A stretch of 7,975 nt of DNA. Source: JBBDNT01 sp040877445 (GTDB taxonomy: Bacteria; Planctomycetota; Planctomycetia; Planctomycetales; Planctomycetaceae). The translations under genes and the position numbers were made by a program. This document shows, one piece after another, positions 1-6,344 of this stretch. The stretch is from positions 1 through 7,975 of the forward strand of contig JBBDNT010000033.1 in the NCBI GenBank assembly GCA_040877445.1, given 5' to 3'. The notes under the pieces were generated by a model. It had not been told where the DNA came from. It saw only the letters and a program-made list of their open reading frames with translations, and did not search any database. Position 1 is the first letter of the stretch. Every line of letters begins with the position of its first letter.

Positions 1-228
1 GATCCCTTCGCGAGCAAGGCGGTCCATGTGCGGGGTGACGACTTGCGAATCGGGGTTGTAGCACCGCAGGTCGCCGTAGCCGAGATCGTCCGCCAGAATC
101 AACACGATGTTCGGCCGCACCGGGTCTTCGCGGTCCGCCTCGGTTTCCTCCGCGGCGGCCGGCAACGGCCACAGGAACAGGCACGCGGCGAAGGCAACGA
201 GGGCATTTCTTCGACCAATGCTCGGCAT
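1..228 (-). CDS. Secreted sulfatase, N-terminal part (cut by window edge)
   Basis: Only the first 76 codons are present; the frame is open to base 1 and the rest lies outside the window. Residues 1-27 look like a Sec signal peptide: basic MPSIGRRN, a hydrophobic core and a PAAAE cleavage region. After an acidic linker comes RPNIVLILADDLGYGDL (about 39-55), the first strand of type I sulfatases, with the Asp47-Asp48 pair that in this family binds the active-site calcium. The helix that follows (TPHMDRLAREGI) is also typical. The formylglycine motif C-x-P-S-R would lie further on and cannot be checked. The start is supported by AAGGGA six bases upstream (235-240). It follows the fibronectin-like remnant by only 40 bases on the same strand. 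Family knowledge suggests hydrolysis of sulfate esters, often on polysaccharides, in the periplasm; the substrate is unknown. Confidence 0.9.
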   Translation of the reverse strand, partial: MPSIGRRNALVAFAACLFLWPLPAAAEETEADREDPVRPNIVLILADDLGYGDLRCYNPDSQVVTPHMDRLAREGI

Positions 229-268
229 CGTGCATCCCTTTCGATGGGCCGCGCCGCGAGCACCGGAC

Positions 269-532
269 TCACTGGTGCCATTCGCCGACGAATGGCACGT
301 AGAACTCGCGGCAGGTGCGGTTGTGCCACGTTCCCGATGAGGGTATCCCCTCCTGACCCAAGGCGTCAACCGCGACGATCCAGTAGCGACGCGGTCCCGG
401 GCCGGCGTGCGCGTCGGTGAAGCGGGTGGCGGCGACCGGCTCGTCCATCAGCCGCAGCGCCTTCTGGCCGGGCGATTCCGTCCGTGGGCCCGCCATGGAG
501 TCGATGCGGTATCCTCGCGGTGCTTGCTCTGA
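269..532 (-). pseudogene. C-terminal remnant of a large secreted protein with fibronectin-III-like module
   Basis: This minus-strand stretch reads without interruption from about RGYRIDSM to a stop at 269-271. It contains an FnIII-like strand pattern (ATRFTDAHAG, then RRYWIVAVDALGQEGIPSS) and ends in FYVPFVGEWHQ, a tail I recall from large planctomycetal secreted proteins. No signal peptide or sensible start belongs to it. The matching upstream part of the module is found at 1842-2360 on the same strand, ending in ETCHLKW. In the intact family I expect CHLKW to be followed within about ten residues by GYRI. The intervening 1.3 kb therefore appears to be foreign DNA that split the gene. The exact left junction (about 525-545) is estimated from where the protein stops making sense. 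The function of the parent protein is unknown. Confidence 0.6.
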
Positions 533-723
533 CGCCGAATCGCTCCCTCGCTCGTGTCGGAAGATCGCGCGCGGGGGCACTCCCCGCGTCCGGGTCGCTT
601 GCATCGTCTGGCGCGACGATCAACAATGGCGGCCTGACCGGACCGCGGAACGTCATCCGACGTGAAGCCGCAACCGAAATCACGTTACGATGCACAGCCA
701 CAAAGACTCGAAGTCGAAACATC
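533..723. other. Gap without a supported gene, beside a junction
   Basis: About 190 bases separate the fibronectin-like remnant from the isomerase fragment. Open frames run through it on both strands because of the high GC, but none has family-like sequence or a good ribosome binding site. It probably contains the left end of the inserted segment and perhaps the original upstream region of the isomerase gene. I see no inverted repeats of a transposon end and no target-site duplication. Confidence 0.4.
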
Positions 724-894
724 ATGCCCGACACCCCCCAGGTCATCATCAGCGGCCTCGCGGATGACGCGGCCAATCACAAGTCCGCGGTCGAGCAACT
801 CGCCGCCATGGCCGGCATCGGCCTCAAGTACTACACCCCCCGCTTCGTCGACGTTCACAACAGCGGCACCGTGGAGTACGTCGTCGAGCAACAT
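724..894 (+). pseudogene. N-terminal fragment of a sugar phosphate isomerase/epimerase
   Basis: The fragment starts at an ATG and reads MPDTPQVIISGLADDAAN, continuing to LKYYTPRFVDV and GTVEYVVEQ. This resembles the first strand and helix of xylose-isomerase-like TIM-barrel proteins (sugar phosphate isomerase/epimerase family), which are usually about 270-300 residues. Only some 57 residues remain. After VVEQ the family sequence stops, and within 15 bases the signal-peptide start of the next gene appears. There is no stop codon between them, so the frame runs on into the downstream hydrolase. No convincing ribosome binding site precedes the ATG. It is best read as a 5' gene scrap left by a deletion or recombination. 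The family assignment is from recalled N-terminal similarity and is moderate. Confidence 0.5.
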
Positions 895-906
895 AGGACT
901 CGCGCC

Positions 907-1797
907 ATGCGACGAATGATCGATTCTCGGACGCGCTGGATCGCTTGCCTGTTTCTGGCGTTGGGTTCCTTCGTCCGTCCGGCGTGGGCCGAGGAACATG
1001 CCGACGCGGCACAGCCGAAAGAGACGCTGGTTCTTTGGATCGGATCGAGTTCGACGAAACTGCTCGTCAACGGGGTGGACGAGATCGTCAATTCCAGCGG
1101 CGACATCCGCATCCGGTCCCGCCGCGACGGAGGCTACTTCCGGATCGACTACATTTCCGAATGGATCAGCGATGGCAAGTCGGAACAGGTCGAGAGCGCG
1201 ATGGAGGATGTCCGTCGCGCGATCGGCCGGAGGAAGTACGATATCGTGGCGTTTCAACTTTCCTACGGGATCTTCGCCAACGAGAAGACGGAGCGCCATG
1301 CCGCCAAGATCGTTGACGACATGTGCCAGCTGATCCAAGCCGCGGGCGCAACGCCTCTGATCTATGAACATTGGTCGGACCATCCCGAGCGGATGCGCGC
1401 TTATTGCGTCGAGGCGGCCAACCGGCATGGCGGCCTGGTTGCGTTCTGCGGGTCGAGTCTGCTCGCCGTCAAGGAGGCGAAAGGAAAGGACTACGCGTTC
1501 AACAGGGGGCACGCCGGGCCGAATGGAAACTACCTCTCCGCGTGCAGCGTCTACGCCGCGCTGACCGGTCGCTCGCCCGTCGGGTTGCCGGCGACGCAAG
1601 TCCGCTCCTCGGGACCGGTCCGTGGGAAACCGGAACTGAAGCCCGGCGCGATTCGCGTTCACGACATTCCGGCGGACGAAGCCCTGTCGATGCAGACGGC
1701 GGCATGGACGATTCACCAGAAATACGTCCGGCTGCTCGACCGTAAAGACGGCAAGGAAACCGACGACGCACGGAAATCGCCACCGCCGGAGCGTTGA
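907..1797 (+). CDS. Secreted SGNH/GDSL-like hydrolase-fold protein
   Basis: This encodes a 296-residue protein. The chosen ATG has AGGA eight bases upstream (895-898) and gives a clear signal peptide: MRRMIDSRTR, hydrophobic WIACLFLALGSFV and a PAWAEE cleavage site near residue 28. LVLWIGSSST (41-50) fits the first strand and nucleophile loop of SGNH hydrolases, with the serine among Ser47-Ser49. YDIVAFQLSYGIF (111-123) fits the second block. The last block is NRGHAGPNGNYLSACSVYAA (199-218), then LTGRSP; this is the usual D-x-x-H...G-x-Y-L-x-A region with Asn199 in place of Asp, while His202 is kept. The tail from about 276 is charged and probably disordered. The same frame is open upstream to 484, including the isomerase scrap, but starting there would bury the signal peptide. 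Likely an exported esterase or carbohydrate-active hydrolase; substrate unknown. Confidence 0.75.
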   Translation: MRRMIDSRTRWIACLFLALGSFVRPAWAEEHADAAQPKETLVLWIGSSSTKLLVNGVDEIVNSSGDIRIRSRRDGGYFRIDYISEWISDGKSEQVESAMEDVRRAIGRRKYDIVAFQLSYGIFANEKTERHAAKIVDDMCQLIQAAGATPLIYEHWSDHPERMRAYCVEAANRHGGLVAFCGSSLLAVKEAKGKDYAFNRGHAGPNGNYLSACSVYAALTGRSPVGLPATQVRSSGPVRGKPELKPGAIRVHDIPADEALSMQTAAWTIHQKYVRLLDRKDGKETDDARKSPPPER

Positions 1798-1841
1798 ATC
1801 GACACGGCCCCACGAGAAGCGCGGCACGAGCCGCTGGACCT

Positions 1842-2360
1842 GGCGTTCCACTTCAGGTGACACGTCTCGCCGTCCTCTCGCGAAAACAGATTCTGCGGGG
1901 CCGACGAGATCGTGAGGATGTACGGCGAGGGCCCGCTTTCCTTTCCGGCGGCGCTCACCGCCCGCACGCGGTAGGCGAACACCGCGAAGCGATACGGTTC
2001 GCCCTGCGGATCGAGTTCGTTGCGGCTGAACCGTTGCGGTCGCAGCAAATCATCTTCGATCGGCCGCGGATTGGTGAGGTCGATGCCGCGGTCGGCGAAT
2101 TCCGTCTTCGCGACGGGGCGCGAAGTCAGTCGCGTGAAGGTTCCGATCGCCTTGATTTCCCCTGCGCTCGGCGGCTCCAGCGGGGGCGTGTCGCGTTTGA
2201 GCCGCACGATCTGTCCTCGCTGAACGGCTCGACCGGCGCCCGCTCGACGTGATAGCCCACCATGTGTTCGCCCGCGGAAGGCGGTAACCGTTCACGGGCC
2301 GGGATGATGTTCGGGTGAAATTGGTCTTCGCGCCGAGGCGGAAATCGGCGACATCTCCCG
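1842..2360 (-). pseudogene. Middle remnant of the same fibronectin-III-like secreted protein, frameshifted
   Basis: Read on the minus strand, the coding sense passes through three frames. From about 2360 it gives DFRLGAKTNF, then after a slip near 2311-2320 it gives HPNIIPARERLPPSAGEHMV and GYHVERAPVEPFSED. After a second slip near 2211-2214 it gives IVRLKRDTPPLEPP, later FAYRVRAVSAAGKESGPSP and finally EDGETCHLKW. Each slip is consistent with loss of one base: EDQIVRLKR would need one extra C. The last recognisable residues end at 1842, after which the reading loses sense; the sequence resumes at about 532. At the other side it stops where the IS66 fragment begins. This is a dead gene, broken by two frameshifts and two junctions. 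Single-base assembly errors could explain the slips but not the junctions. Confidence 0.6.
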
Positions 2361-2361
2361 C

Positions 2362-2700
2362 ATGTCACCACCGTCCGACCTTCCGATCACCCCCGAGCAG
2401 ATGGCTTCGCTGCCGCCCGAGTTTCGGGCGATCTTGCAGGCGGTCATCGATCATTATGAACGGCAGGTGACGGCCCTGAAAGCCCGCGTCGCCGAATTGG
2501 AAGCGGAAGTCGCGGCACTTAAGGCGGAACTGAATTCCGTGCGGAAGACGCCGCAGAATTCCTCGTTGCCGCCCAGCACGCAGCATCCGCACGCCGAGCC
2601 GCCCGCGAAGAAGCCGAAGTCGAAACGGAAGCGGGGCGGCCAACCGGGGCATCCCAGGCACCAGCGGGTTTTGATTCCCGTCGAAGAGTGCGCGGCGGTC
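2362..2700 (+). pseudogene. IS66-type transposase, N-terminal fragment
   Basis: The open frame starts at the ATG at 2362 and stops at 2737-2739, but family-like sequence ends near codon 113 (base 2700). LPPEFRAILQAVIDHYE and a heptad-rich coiled coil (about residues 22-62) are followed by RKTPQNSSLPPSTQHPHAEP, the basic KPKSKRKRGGQPGHPRHQR and LIPVEEC. This is the N-terminal region of IS66 TnpC-type transposases, which lead into a C-x-x-C zinc finger and a DDE domain of several hundred residues. All of that is missing. No terminal inverted repeats and no TnpA/TnpB accessory genes are visible, and no ribosome binding site precedes the ATG. It is a dead relic joined directly to minus-strand remnants on both sides, possibly marking the recombination that scrambled the region. 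Confidence 0.8.
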
Positions 2701-2703
2701 ACC

Positions 2704-3110
2704 AGCAAGATCACCATCCCCGGTCCGTCCCGCTCGTAACCGGTCCAGCGGTCGAAGCCCACGCTGGCCGCGGTCAACGGATCTTGGTCGAGAGGCAGGA
2801 CCGCCTTCAGGCTGGGATGCCGTCCTGCGGCCTGGATGACCAACTGATGCGGCTGGGACGGCATGGGGAACCACTCGGCGGGGCCTGCCCCTGCCACGTC
2901 TTCCCGGAAGGATCGGCGGTCAGTTCCCGCGGGCGAGCGTTCCACGTACACAGCGGCTGGGGGCGGCTGTTCGACGAGGATCTCACGCACCACTGGGATC
3001 GGCCACGACGACCTTCAGCGGGTACGTCTTCCATTCCGTCGCCGGGTCGCCGTAGCGGGCCACGTGGGTACGCAAAGCGGGAGTTTTCCCGGTGGCCGGG
3101 ACTGCAGGAG
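2704..3110 (-). pseudogene. Unidentified minus-strand coding remnant
   Basis: On the minus strand from about 3110 one frame gives THVARYGDPATEWKTYPLKV and then VVADPS before a stop. After a slip near 2990-3000 another frame gives REILVEQPPPAAVYVERSP, later PHQLVIQAAGRHPSLKAVLP and DGPGMVILLV, ending where the IS66 fragment begins. The strand-like alternation and composition look like a decayed beta-rich secreted protein. It could be an earlier part of the same gene as the fibronectin-like remnants, with the IS66 piece lying in between, or a separate gene. I do not recognise the family. The evidence is only that these frames read more like protein than their alternatives, so it is tentative. 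The plus-strand frame of the following dioxygenase gene is also open here but has no family-like sequence. Confidence 0.3.
3078..3100. promoter_or_regulatory. Overlapping short palindromes upstream of the sulfur operon
   Basis: CGGGA-GTTT-TCCCG (3078-3091) and CCCGG-TGG-CCGGG (3088-3100) are two perfect 5-base inverted repeats that share the CCCG segment. They lie about 52 bases upstream of the first start codon of the sulfur operon, where an operator or leader structure would be expected. No -10/-35 boxes could be assigned with confidence, and GC-rich DNA produces such repeats by chance. Confidence 0.2.
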
Positions 3111-3141
3111 CCCGTCAGAATCGATCTCGTTCCAAACAGGC

Positions 3142-3146
3142 AGGAG
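3142..3146 (+). promoter_or_regulatory. Ribosome binding site of the dioxygenase gene
   Basis: AGGAG lies six bases before the ATG at 3153. It decides the start: the frame is open as far back as 2688, but the protein begins to look like a persulfide dioxygenase only from MTMVFERV. Confidence 0.75.
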
Positions 3147-3152
3147 ACGACG

Positions 3153-4571
3153 ATGACGATGGTCTTCGAGCGGGTCCAGACGCAGGGAATCGCGCAGTTT
3201 TCGTACCTCATCGGCGACGACAGCAGCGGTACGGCCGCAGTGATCGATCCCCGGCCGGATGGGGAGGATTATCTGGAACTGGCCCGGAAATTCGGCGTCT
3301 CGATCACCCATGTCTTCGAGACGCACATCCACGCCGACTTCATGAGCGGCGGTCGGGAACTCGTCGATCGTCTGGGCGATGTCAAGCTCTGTGCCAGCGG
3401 CGAGGGAGAGGCCGAATATGGATTCGATCTCGAACGGATCGGAGACGGAGACCGATTCGAGTTCGGTTCCGTGCTTCTCACCGCACGGCATACGCCGGGA
3501 CACACGCCCGAGCACATGGCCTACGAAGTCGCCGAAAAGGACAACCCCGGCGAGCCGTGGGGCGTCTTCACCGGCGATTCGCTGTTCGTCGGCTCCGCCG
3601 GACGGCCGGATCTGCTCGGCGAGGAGCAGACGGAGCAGCTGGTCGAATCGTTGTTCGAGACGTTGCGGGATTATTACCTCCAGCTGGACGATGGCGTCGT
3701 GATTTTTCCGTGTCACGGTGCAGGATCGGCTTGCGGGGCGGACATCGGCGATCGGCCGATGGGTTCCATCGGCTTCGAGCGGCGGACGAATCCGTTCCTC
3801 CAGCACGAAACGCTGAAGGACTTTCGGCGATTCGTCGAGGAAGGGGCTCCGCCGGAGCCGCGCCACTACCGGCATCTCAAGCAGGTCAATGCCAAGGGGC
3901 CGCCGATTCTCGGCCACGCACCGGTCGCACCCGGACTGCCGCCGGAACGGTTTCGAAAGGCGATTGAGGAAGCGGACGCGCAACTCGTCGATACGCGGCA
4001 GATGCTCGCCTTTGGCGGCGGCCACATTCCCGGCGCGATCAACATCGGCCCTCGACCGGAAATGTCGGTCTGGGCCGGACAGATTCTCGACTACGACAAA
4101 CCGATCCTGCTCGTCGTCGAGGACGAGACGGATCTCGATTGGTTCTTGTGGAAGTTCGTCGACACCGGATTCACGAACTTCGCCGGTTATCTCATCGGCG
4201 GGATGAAGGCATGGGCGAACGCCGGGATGCATCTTCAGAAGCTGCCGCACCTGACCGTCCACGAACTGAAGGATAGCCTCGCCGACGTGACGCTCCTCGA
4301 TGTCCGCGCGCCCGACGAATGGGAGCAAGGGCACATTCCCGGCGCGAAGCACCTGTATGTCGCCGACATGCCCGACAAGCTCGACGAACTCCCGGAATGG
4401 GACTCAGAGAAGCCGATCGTCACGTATTGCGACAGCGGCTATCGCGCCGCGATCGCCGCCAGCCTGTTGCAGCGTCACGGCCACGCGGACGTTCGCAACG
4501 TCCCCGGAAGCTGGCAGGCCTGGACGACCGCAGAGTACGAAACCGAGAAATCAAAGGAAGACCGAAGGTGA
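3153..4571 (+). CDS. CstB-like persulfide dioxygenase with two rhodanese domains
   Basis: This encodes 472 residues in three parts. Residues 1 to about 250 form a metallo-beta-lactamase-fold persulfide dioxygenase with ETHIHADF (His58, His60, Asp62), TPGHTPEH (His117), FTGDSLF (Asp142) and FPCHGAGSACG (His188). In this family His58, His117 and Asp142 are the expected iron ligands. Residues about 265-360 are a rhodanese-like domain with GGGHIPGAINI, but its active-site loop is VVEDETD without cysteine, so it is a pseudo-rhodanese. Residues about 365-465 are a second rhodanese domain with LLDVRAPDEW, GHIPGAKH and the loop TYCDSGYRA, where Cys426 is the likely persulfide carrier. This order matches staphylococcal CstB, which oxidises low-molecular-weight persulfides to sulfite and can form thiosulfate. 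No signal peptide is seen, so it should be cytoplasmic. Its stop overlaps the next start by four bases (GTGA). Confidence 0.9.
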   Translation: MTMVFERVQTQGIAQFSYLIGDDSSGTAAVIDPRPDGEDYLELARKFGVSITHVFETHIHADFMSGGRELVDRLGDVKLCASGEGEAEYGFDLERIGDGDRFEFGSVLLTARHTPGHTPEHMAYEVAEKDNPGEPWGVFTGDSLFVGSAGRPDLLGEEQTEQLVESLFETLRDYYLQLDDGVVIFPCHGAGSACGADIGDRPMGSIGFERRTNPFLQHETLKDFRRFVEEGAPPEPRHYRHLKQVNAKGPPILGHAPVAPGLPPERFRKAIEEADAQLVDTRQMLAFGGGHIPGAINIGPRPEMSVWAGQILDYDKPILLVVEDETDLDWFLWKFVDTGFTNFAGYLIGGMKAWANAGMHLQKLPHLTVHELKDSLADVTLLDVRAPDEWEQGHIPGAKHLYVADMPDKLDELPEWDSEKPIVTYCDSGYRAAIAASLLQRHGHADVRNVPGSWQAWTTAEYETEKSKEDRR

Positions 4572-5170
4572 AGCGCGCCATCGCGATCGTCGTCGCAGCG
4601 TCGAGCGCCTGTCCCGGACTCGCGTCCGCGCAGGATGTTCACGATCTGACCGCGCCCTATCCTTATCCCGAACCGGCATGGTCACCCTACCTGGTAGGAG
4701 CGCTGATCGGCGTGCTCATGATGATCACGTTGATCGTCTCCAAGAAGCCGATCGGCGCATCGAGCGCTTATTCCGAACTGGCCGGAATCATCGGTCGAAT
4801 CATCGCTCCGCGGCACATCGCCTCGTTGAAGTACTACCAGGAACACAAGCCGGCGATTGGCTGGTCGCTGTTGTTCGTCGTCGGAATCATCGGCGGCGGA
4901 TTCATCGCCGCGACGACCGGAGGCGAGATCACCGGCTATTATCTGCAGGAGATGTGGGTCGCCCGCTTCGGTTCCGACAGCCATCTACTTCGTACCGTCA
5001 CGGTCTTCGTCGGCGGCGCGGTGATGGCCTATGGAGCCCGCATGGCGGGAGGCTGCACCAGTGGTCACGGCATCAGCGGAACGCTGCAACTGGCGGTCGG
5101 TTCCTGGATCGCCGTCATCTGCTTTTTCGTGGGAGGAATTGCGACGGCAATGCTGATGTATCGATGGTGA
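4568..5170 (+). CDS. YeeE/YedE-family membrane protein, first half-size subunit
   Basis: This encodes 200 residues. The GTG start overlaps the stop of the dioxygenase gene (GTGA), and AAAGGAAG (4553-4560) lies seven bases upstream. Residues 1-21 look like a signal peptide or first membrane segment (MKRAIAIVVAASSACPGLA, then SAQD). Further membrane segments are about 41-58, 97-116, 142-158 and 173-197. The conserved YeeE/YedE motif GARMAGGCTSGHGISG (156-171) is complete, with Cys163. Family members act in uptake or handling of thiosulfate and other sulfur species, using conserved cysteines along a path through the membrane; full-length relatives carry two such repeats in about 350 residues. 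This gene supplies only one, and the next gene appears to supply the other. Inferred role: moving a sulfur compound for the neighbouring dioxygenase and sulfite dehydrogenase. Confidence 0.87.
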   Translation: MKRAIAIVVAASSACPGLASAQDVHDLTAPYPYPEPAWSPYLVGALIGVLMMITLIVSKKPIGASSAYSELAGIIGRIIAPRHIASLKYYQEHKPAIGWSLLFVVGIIGGGFIAATTGGEITGYYLQEMWVARFGSDSHLLRTVTVFVGGAVMAYGARMAGGCTSGHGISGTLQLAVGSWIAVICFFVGGIATAMLMYRW

Positions 5171-5221
5171 TGGACGCCGCGGGGCCGCGACGCCGCAACG
5201 AAACGCAACCGGAGGTGGAAC

Positions 5222-5911
5222 ATGGCCGATGCTTCGACCGATGAACCACTGGATCCGCAGACGCGCTCATCGCGGAGCGAAGCCCTTGCGGCTCCATCTT
5301 CAGTAGAAGCGGAAGGGCGGGCCCGGGCGTCGGCCGACGTTGACCGGTGGGAATGGGTCGAGGCATCCGGAGCGAAGCTCGTCCAGGCGCTCATCTTCGG
5401 CGTCGCCTTCGGGTTCCTGCTGCAGAAGGGAGGCGTCGCCAAGTTCGACATCCTGATCGGCGTCCTGTTGTTGGAGAACTTCGTCGTCGTGCAGGTCATG
5501 CTCTCGGCGATCCTCGTGGGCATGGTCGGCGTGTATCTGCTCCAGCGTGCGGGACTCGTCGAACTTCAGATCAAGGAAACCGTGTACGGTGCGAATATCG
5601 TGGGCGGACTCGTCTTCGGCGTCGGATTCGGCCTCCTCGCATACTGTCCGGGAACGGATGCCGCCGCCATCGGACAAGGGAACCTCGATGCTCCCGTCGG
5701 TGTCGCAGGGATGATCGTCGGCTCGTACCTGTTCGCGCTCGCCTCGAAGTTCACTCGCGGGACAGTGACCACGTGGGGAGAGCGCGGAAAGCTCACGCTG
5801 CCGGAATTGACGGGCGTCTCTCGCGGTGCGTTCGTCGTCGCCGCCGTCGTCCTGCTGGTGGGCATACTTGCTCTGCTGGAGCTGTTCGTCGTCAGCCGGA
5901 CGGGTTCGTGA
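5222..5911 (+). CDS. YeeE/YedE-family membrane protein, second half-size subunit
   Basis: This encodes 229 residues. GGAGG (5211-5215) lies six bases before the ATG, 51 bases after the previous gene. Residues 1 to about 45 are hydrophilic and rich in Ala, Ser, Asp and Arg, an extension ahead of the membrane part that is probably disordered. Membrane segments follow at about 54-70, 80-107, 122-141, 157-175 and 203-224. The second-type YeeE/YedE motif is seen in FGVGFGLLAYCPGTDAAAIG (132-151), with Cys142. It pairs naturally with the upstream subunit, whose motif is the GGCTSGHG type; together they would rebuild one two-repeat transporter. Direction and substrate (thiosulfate, sulfite or a sulfane sulfur) cannot be read from sequence. 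Its stop overlaps a possible GTG start of the next gene (GTGA, 5908-5911). Confidence 0.85.
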   Translation: MADASTDEPLDPQTRSSRSEALAAPSSVEAEGRARASADVDRWEWVEASGAKLVQALIFGVAFGFLLQKGGVAKFDILIGVLLLENFVVVQVMLSAILVGMVGVYLLQRAGLVELQIKETVYGANIVGGLVFGVGFGLLAYCPGTDAAAIGQGNLDAPVGVAGMIVGSYLFALASKFTRGTVTTWGERGKLTLPELTGVSRGAFVVAAVVLLVGILALLELFVVSRTGS

Positions 5912-5928
5912 AGCTCGCGGCATCGCTC

Positions 5929-6291
5929 ATGGCAGACAAGCAACAGGAACTTGCTCGGGAACGCACCACCACGGCACACGAGCGAACGCTCCTTGCCGAG
6001 GAGCGGACATTCAGCGCGTGGGCGCGGACCGGCTTGGCGTCCGTCGCGACCGGATTCGCGATCGTCAAGCTGACGACCGAAGCGGAGCAGGAATGGCTCA
6101 TCCGCCTGCTCGGAGCGACTTTCATCGGCGCGGGAGGGATGGTCTTCGTCCTCGGATACTGGACCTATCATGCAGCCATGCGACACATGCCGGAAACTCC
6201 CATTCGTGGTGCCCCGATGTGGGTCATCACAGGTCTGAGCTTTGGATTCATGCTGGGAGCGGTCGCTGCCTTGGCACTGGTCTTCATCTGA
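5929..6291 (+). CDS. Small DUF202-family membrane protein
   Basis: From the ATG at 5929 this encodes 120 residues. A charged N-terminus contains TLLAEERTFSAWARTGLASV (20-39), matching the AxERTfLAWxRT signature of DUF202 (YidH-like) proteins. Three membrane segments follow at about 34-50, 57-80 and 97-119. The molecular function of DUF202 is not established. An alternative start is the GTG at 5908, giving 127 residues and a GTGA overlap with the previous stop, like the one between the first two operon genes. Neither start has a strong ribosome binding site, so coupling from the upstream gene is plausible and the GTG start may be the real one. Its place between a sulfur transporter pair and a sulfite dehydrogenase gene suggests, by context only, a membrane role in the same pathway. 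Confidence 0.85.
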   Translation: MADKQQELARERTTTAHERTLLAEERTFSAWARTGLASVATGFAIVKLTTEAEQEWLIRLLGATFIGAGGMVFVLGYWTYHAAMRHMPETPIRGAPMWVITGLSFGFMLGAVAALALVFI

Positions 6292-6331
6292 CGGCGGGTG
6301 GTCGTGATGCGATCTTCGTTTCCCTGGAACG

Positions 6332-6339
6332 AAAGGAGG
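6332..6339 (+). promoter_or_regulatory. Strong ribosome binding site of the sulfite dehydrogenase gene
   Basis: AAAGGAGG lies five bases before the ATG at 6345, the best Shine-Dalgarno match in the operon. It fixes the start at MNSQEPERRR, which places the twin-arginine signal close to the N-terminus. Confidence 0.8.
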
Positions 6340-6344
6340 CGTCG

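Noticed and set aside
484..906. Upstream extension of the hydrolase reading frame
   Set aside because: The open frame exists, but the earlier starts lack ribosome binding sites and would place about 140 residues before an obvious signal peptide. Only 724-894 of it resembles a known family.
685..1863. Minus-strand open frame of 392 codons opposite the hydrolase gene
   Set aside because: It crosses the hydrolase gene and the junctions on both sides without any family-like sequence; the plus-strand gene has a signal peptide, a ribosome binding site and SGNH blocks.
3015..4352. Long minus-strand open frame of 445 codons opposite the dioxygenase gene
   Set aside because: It is antisense to a clear persulfide dioxygenase with intact motifs; its translation is rich in Arg and Asp with no domain pattern, as expected of a shadow frame in GC-rich DNA.
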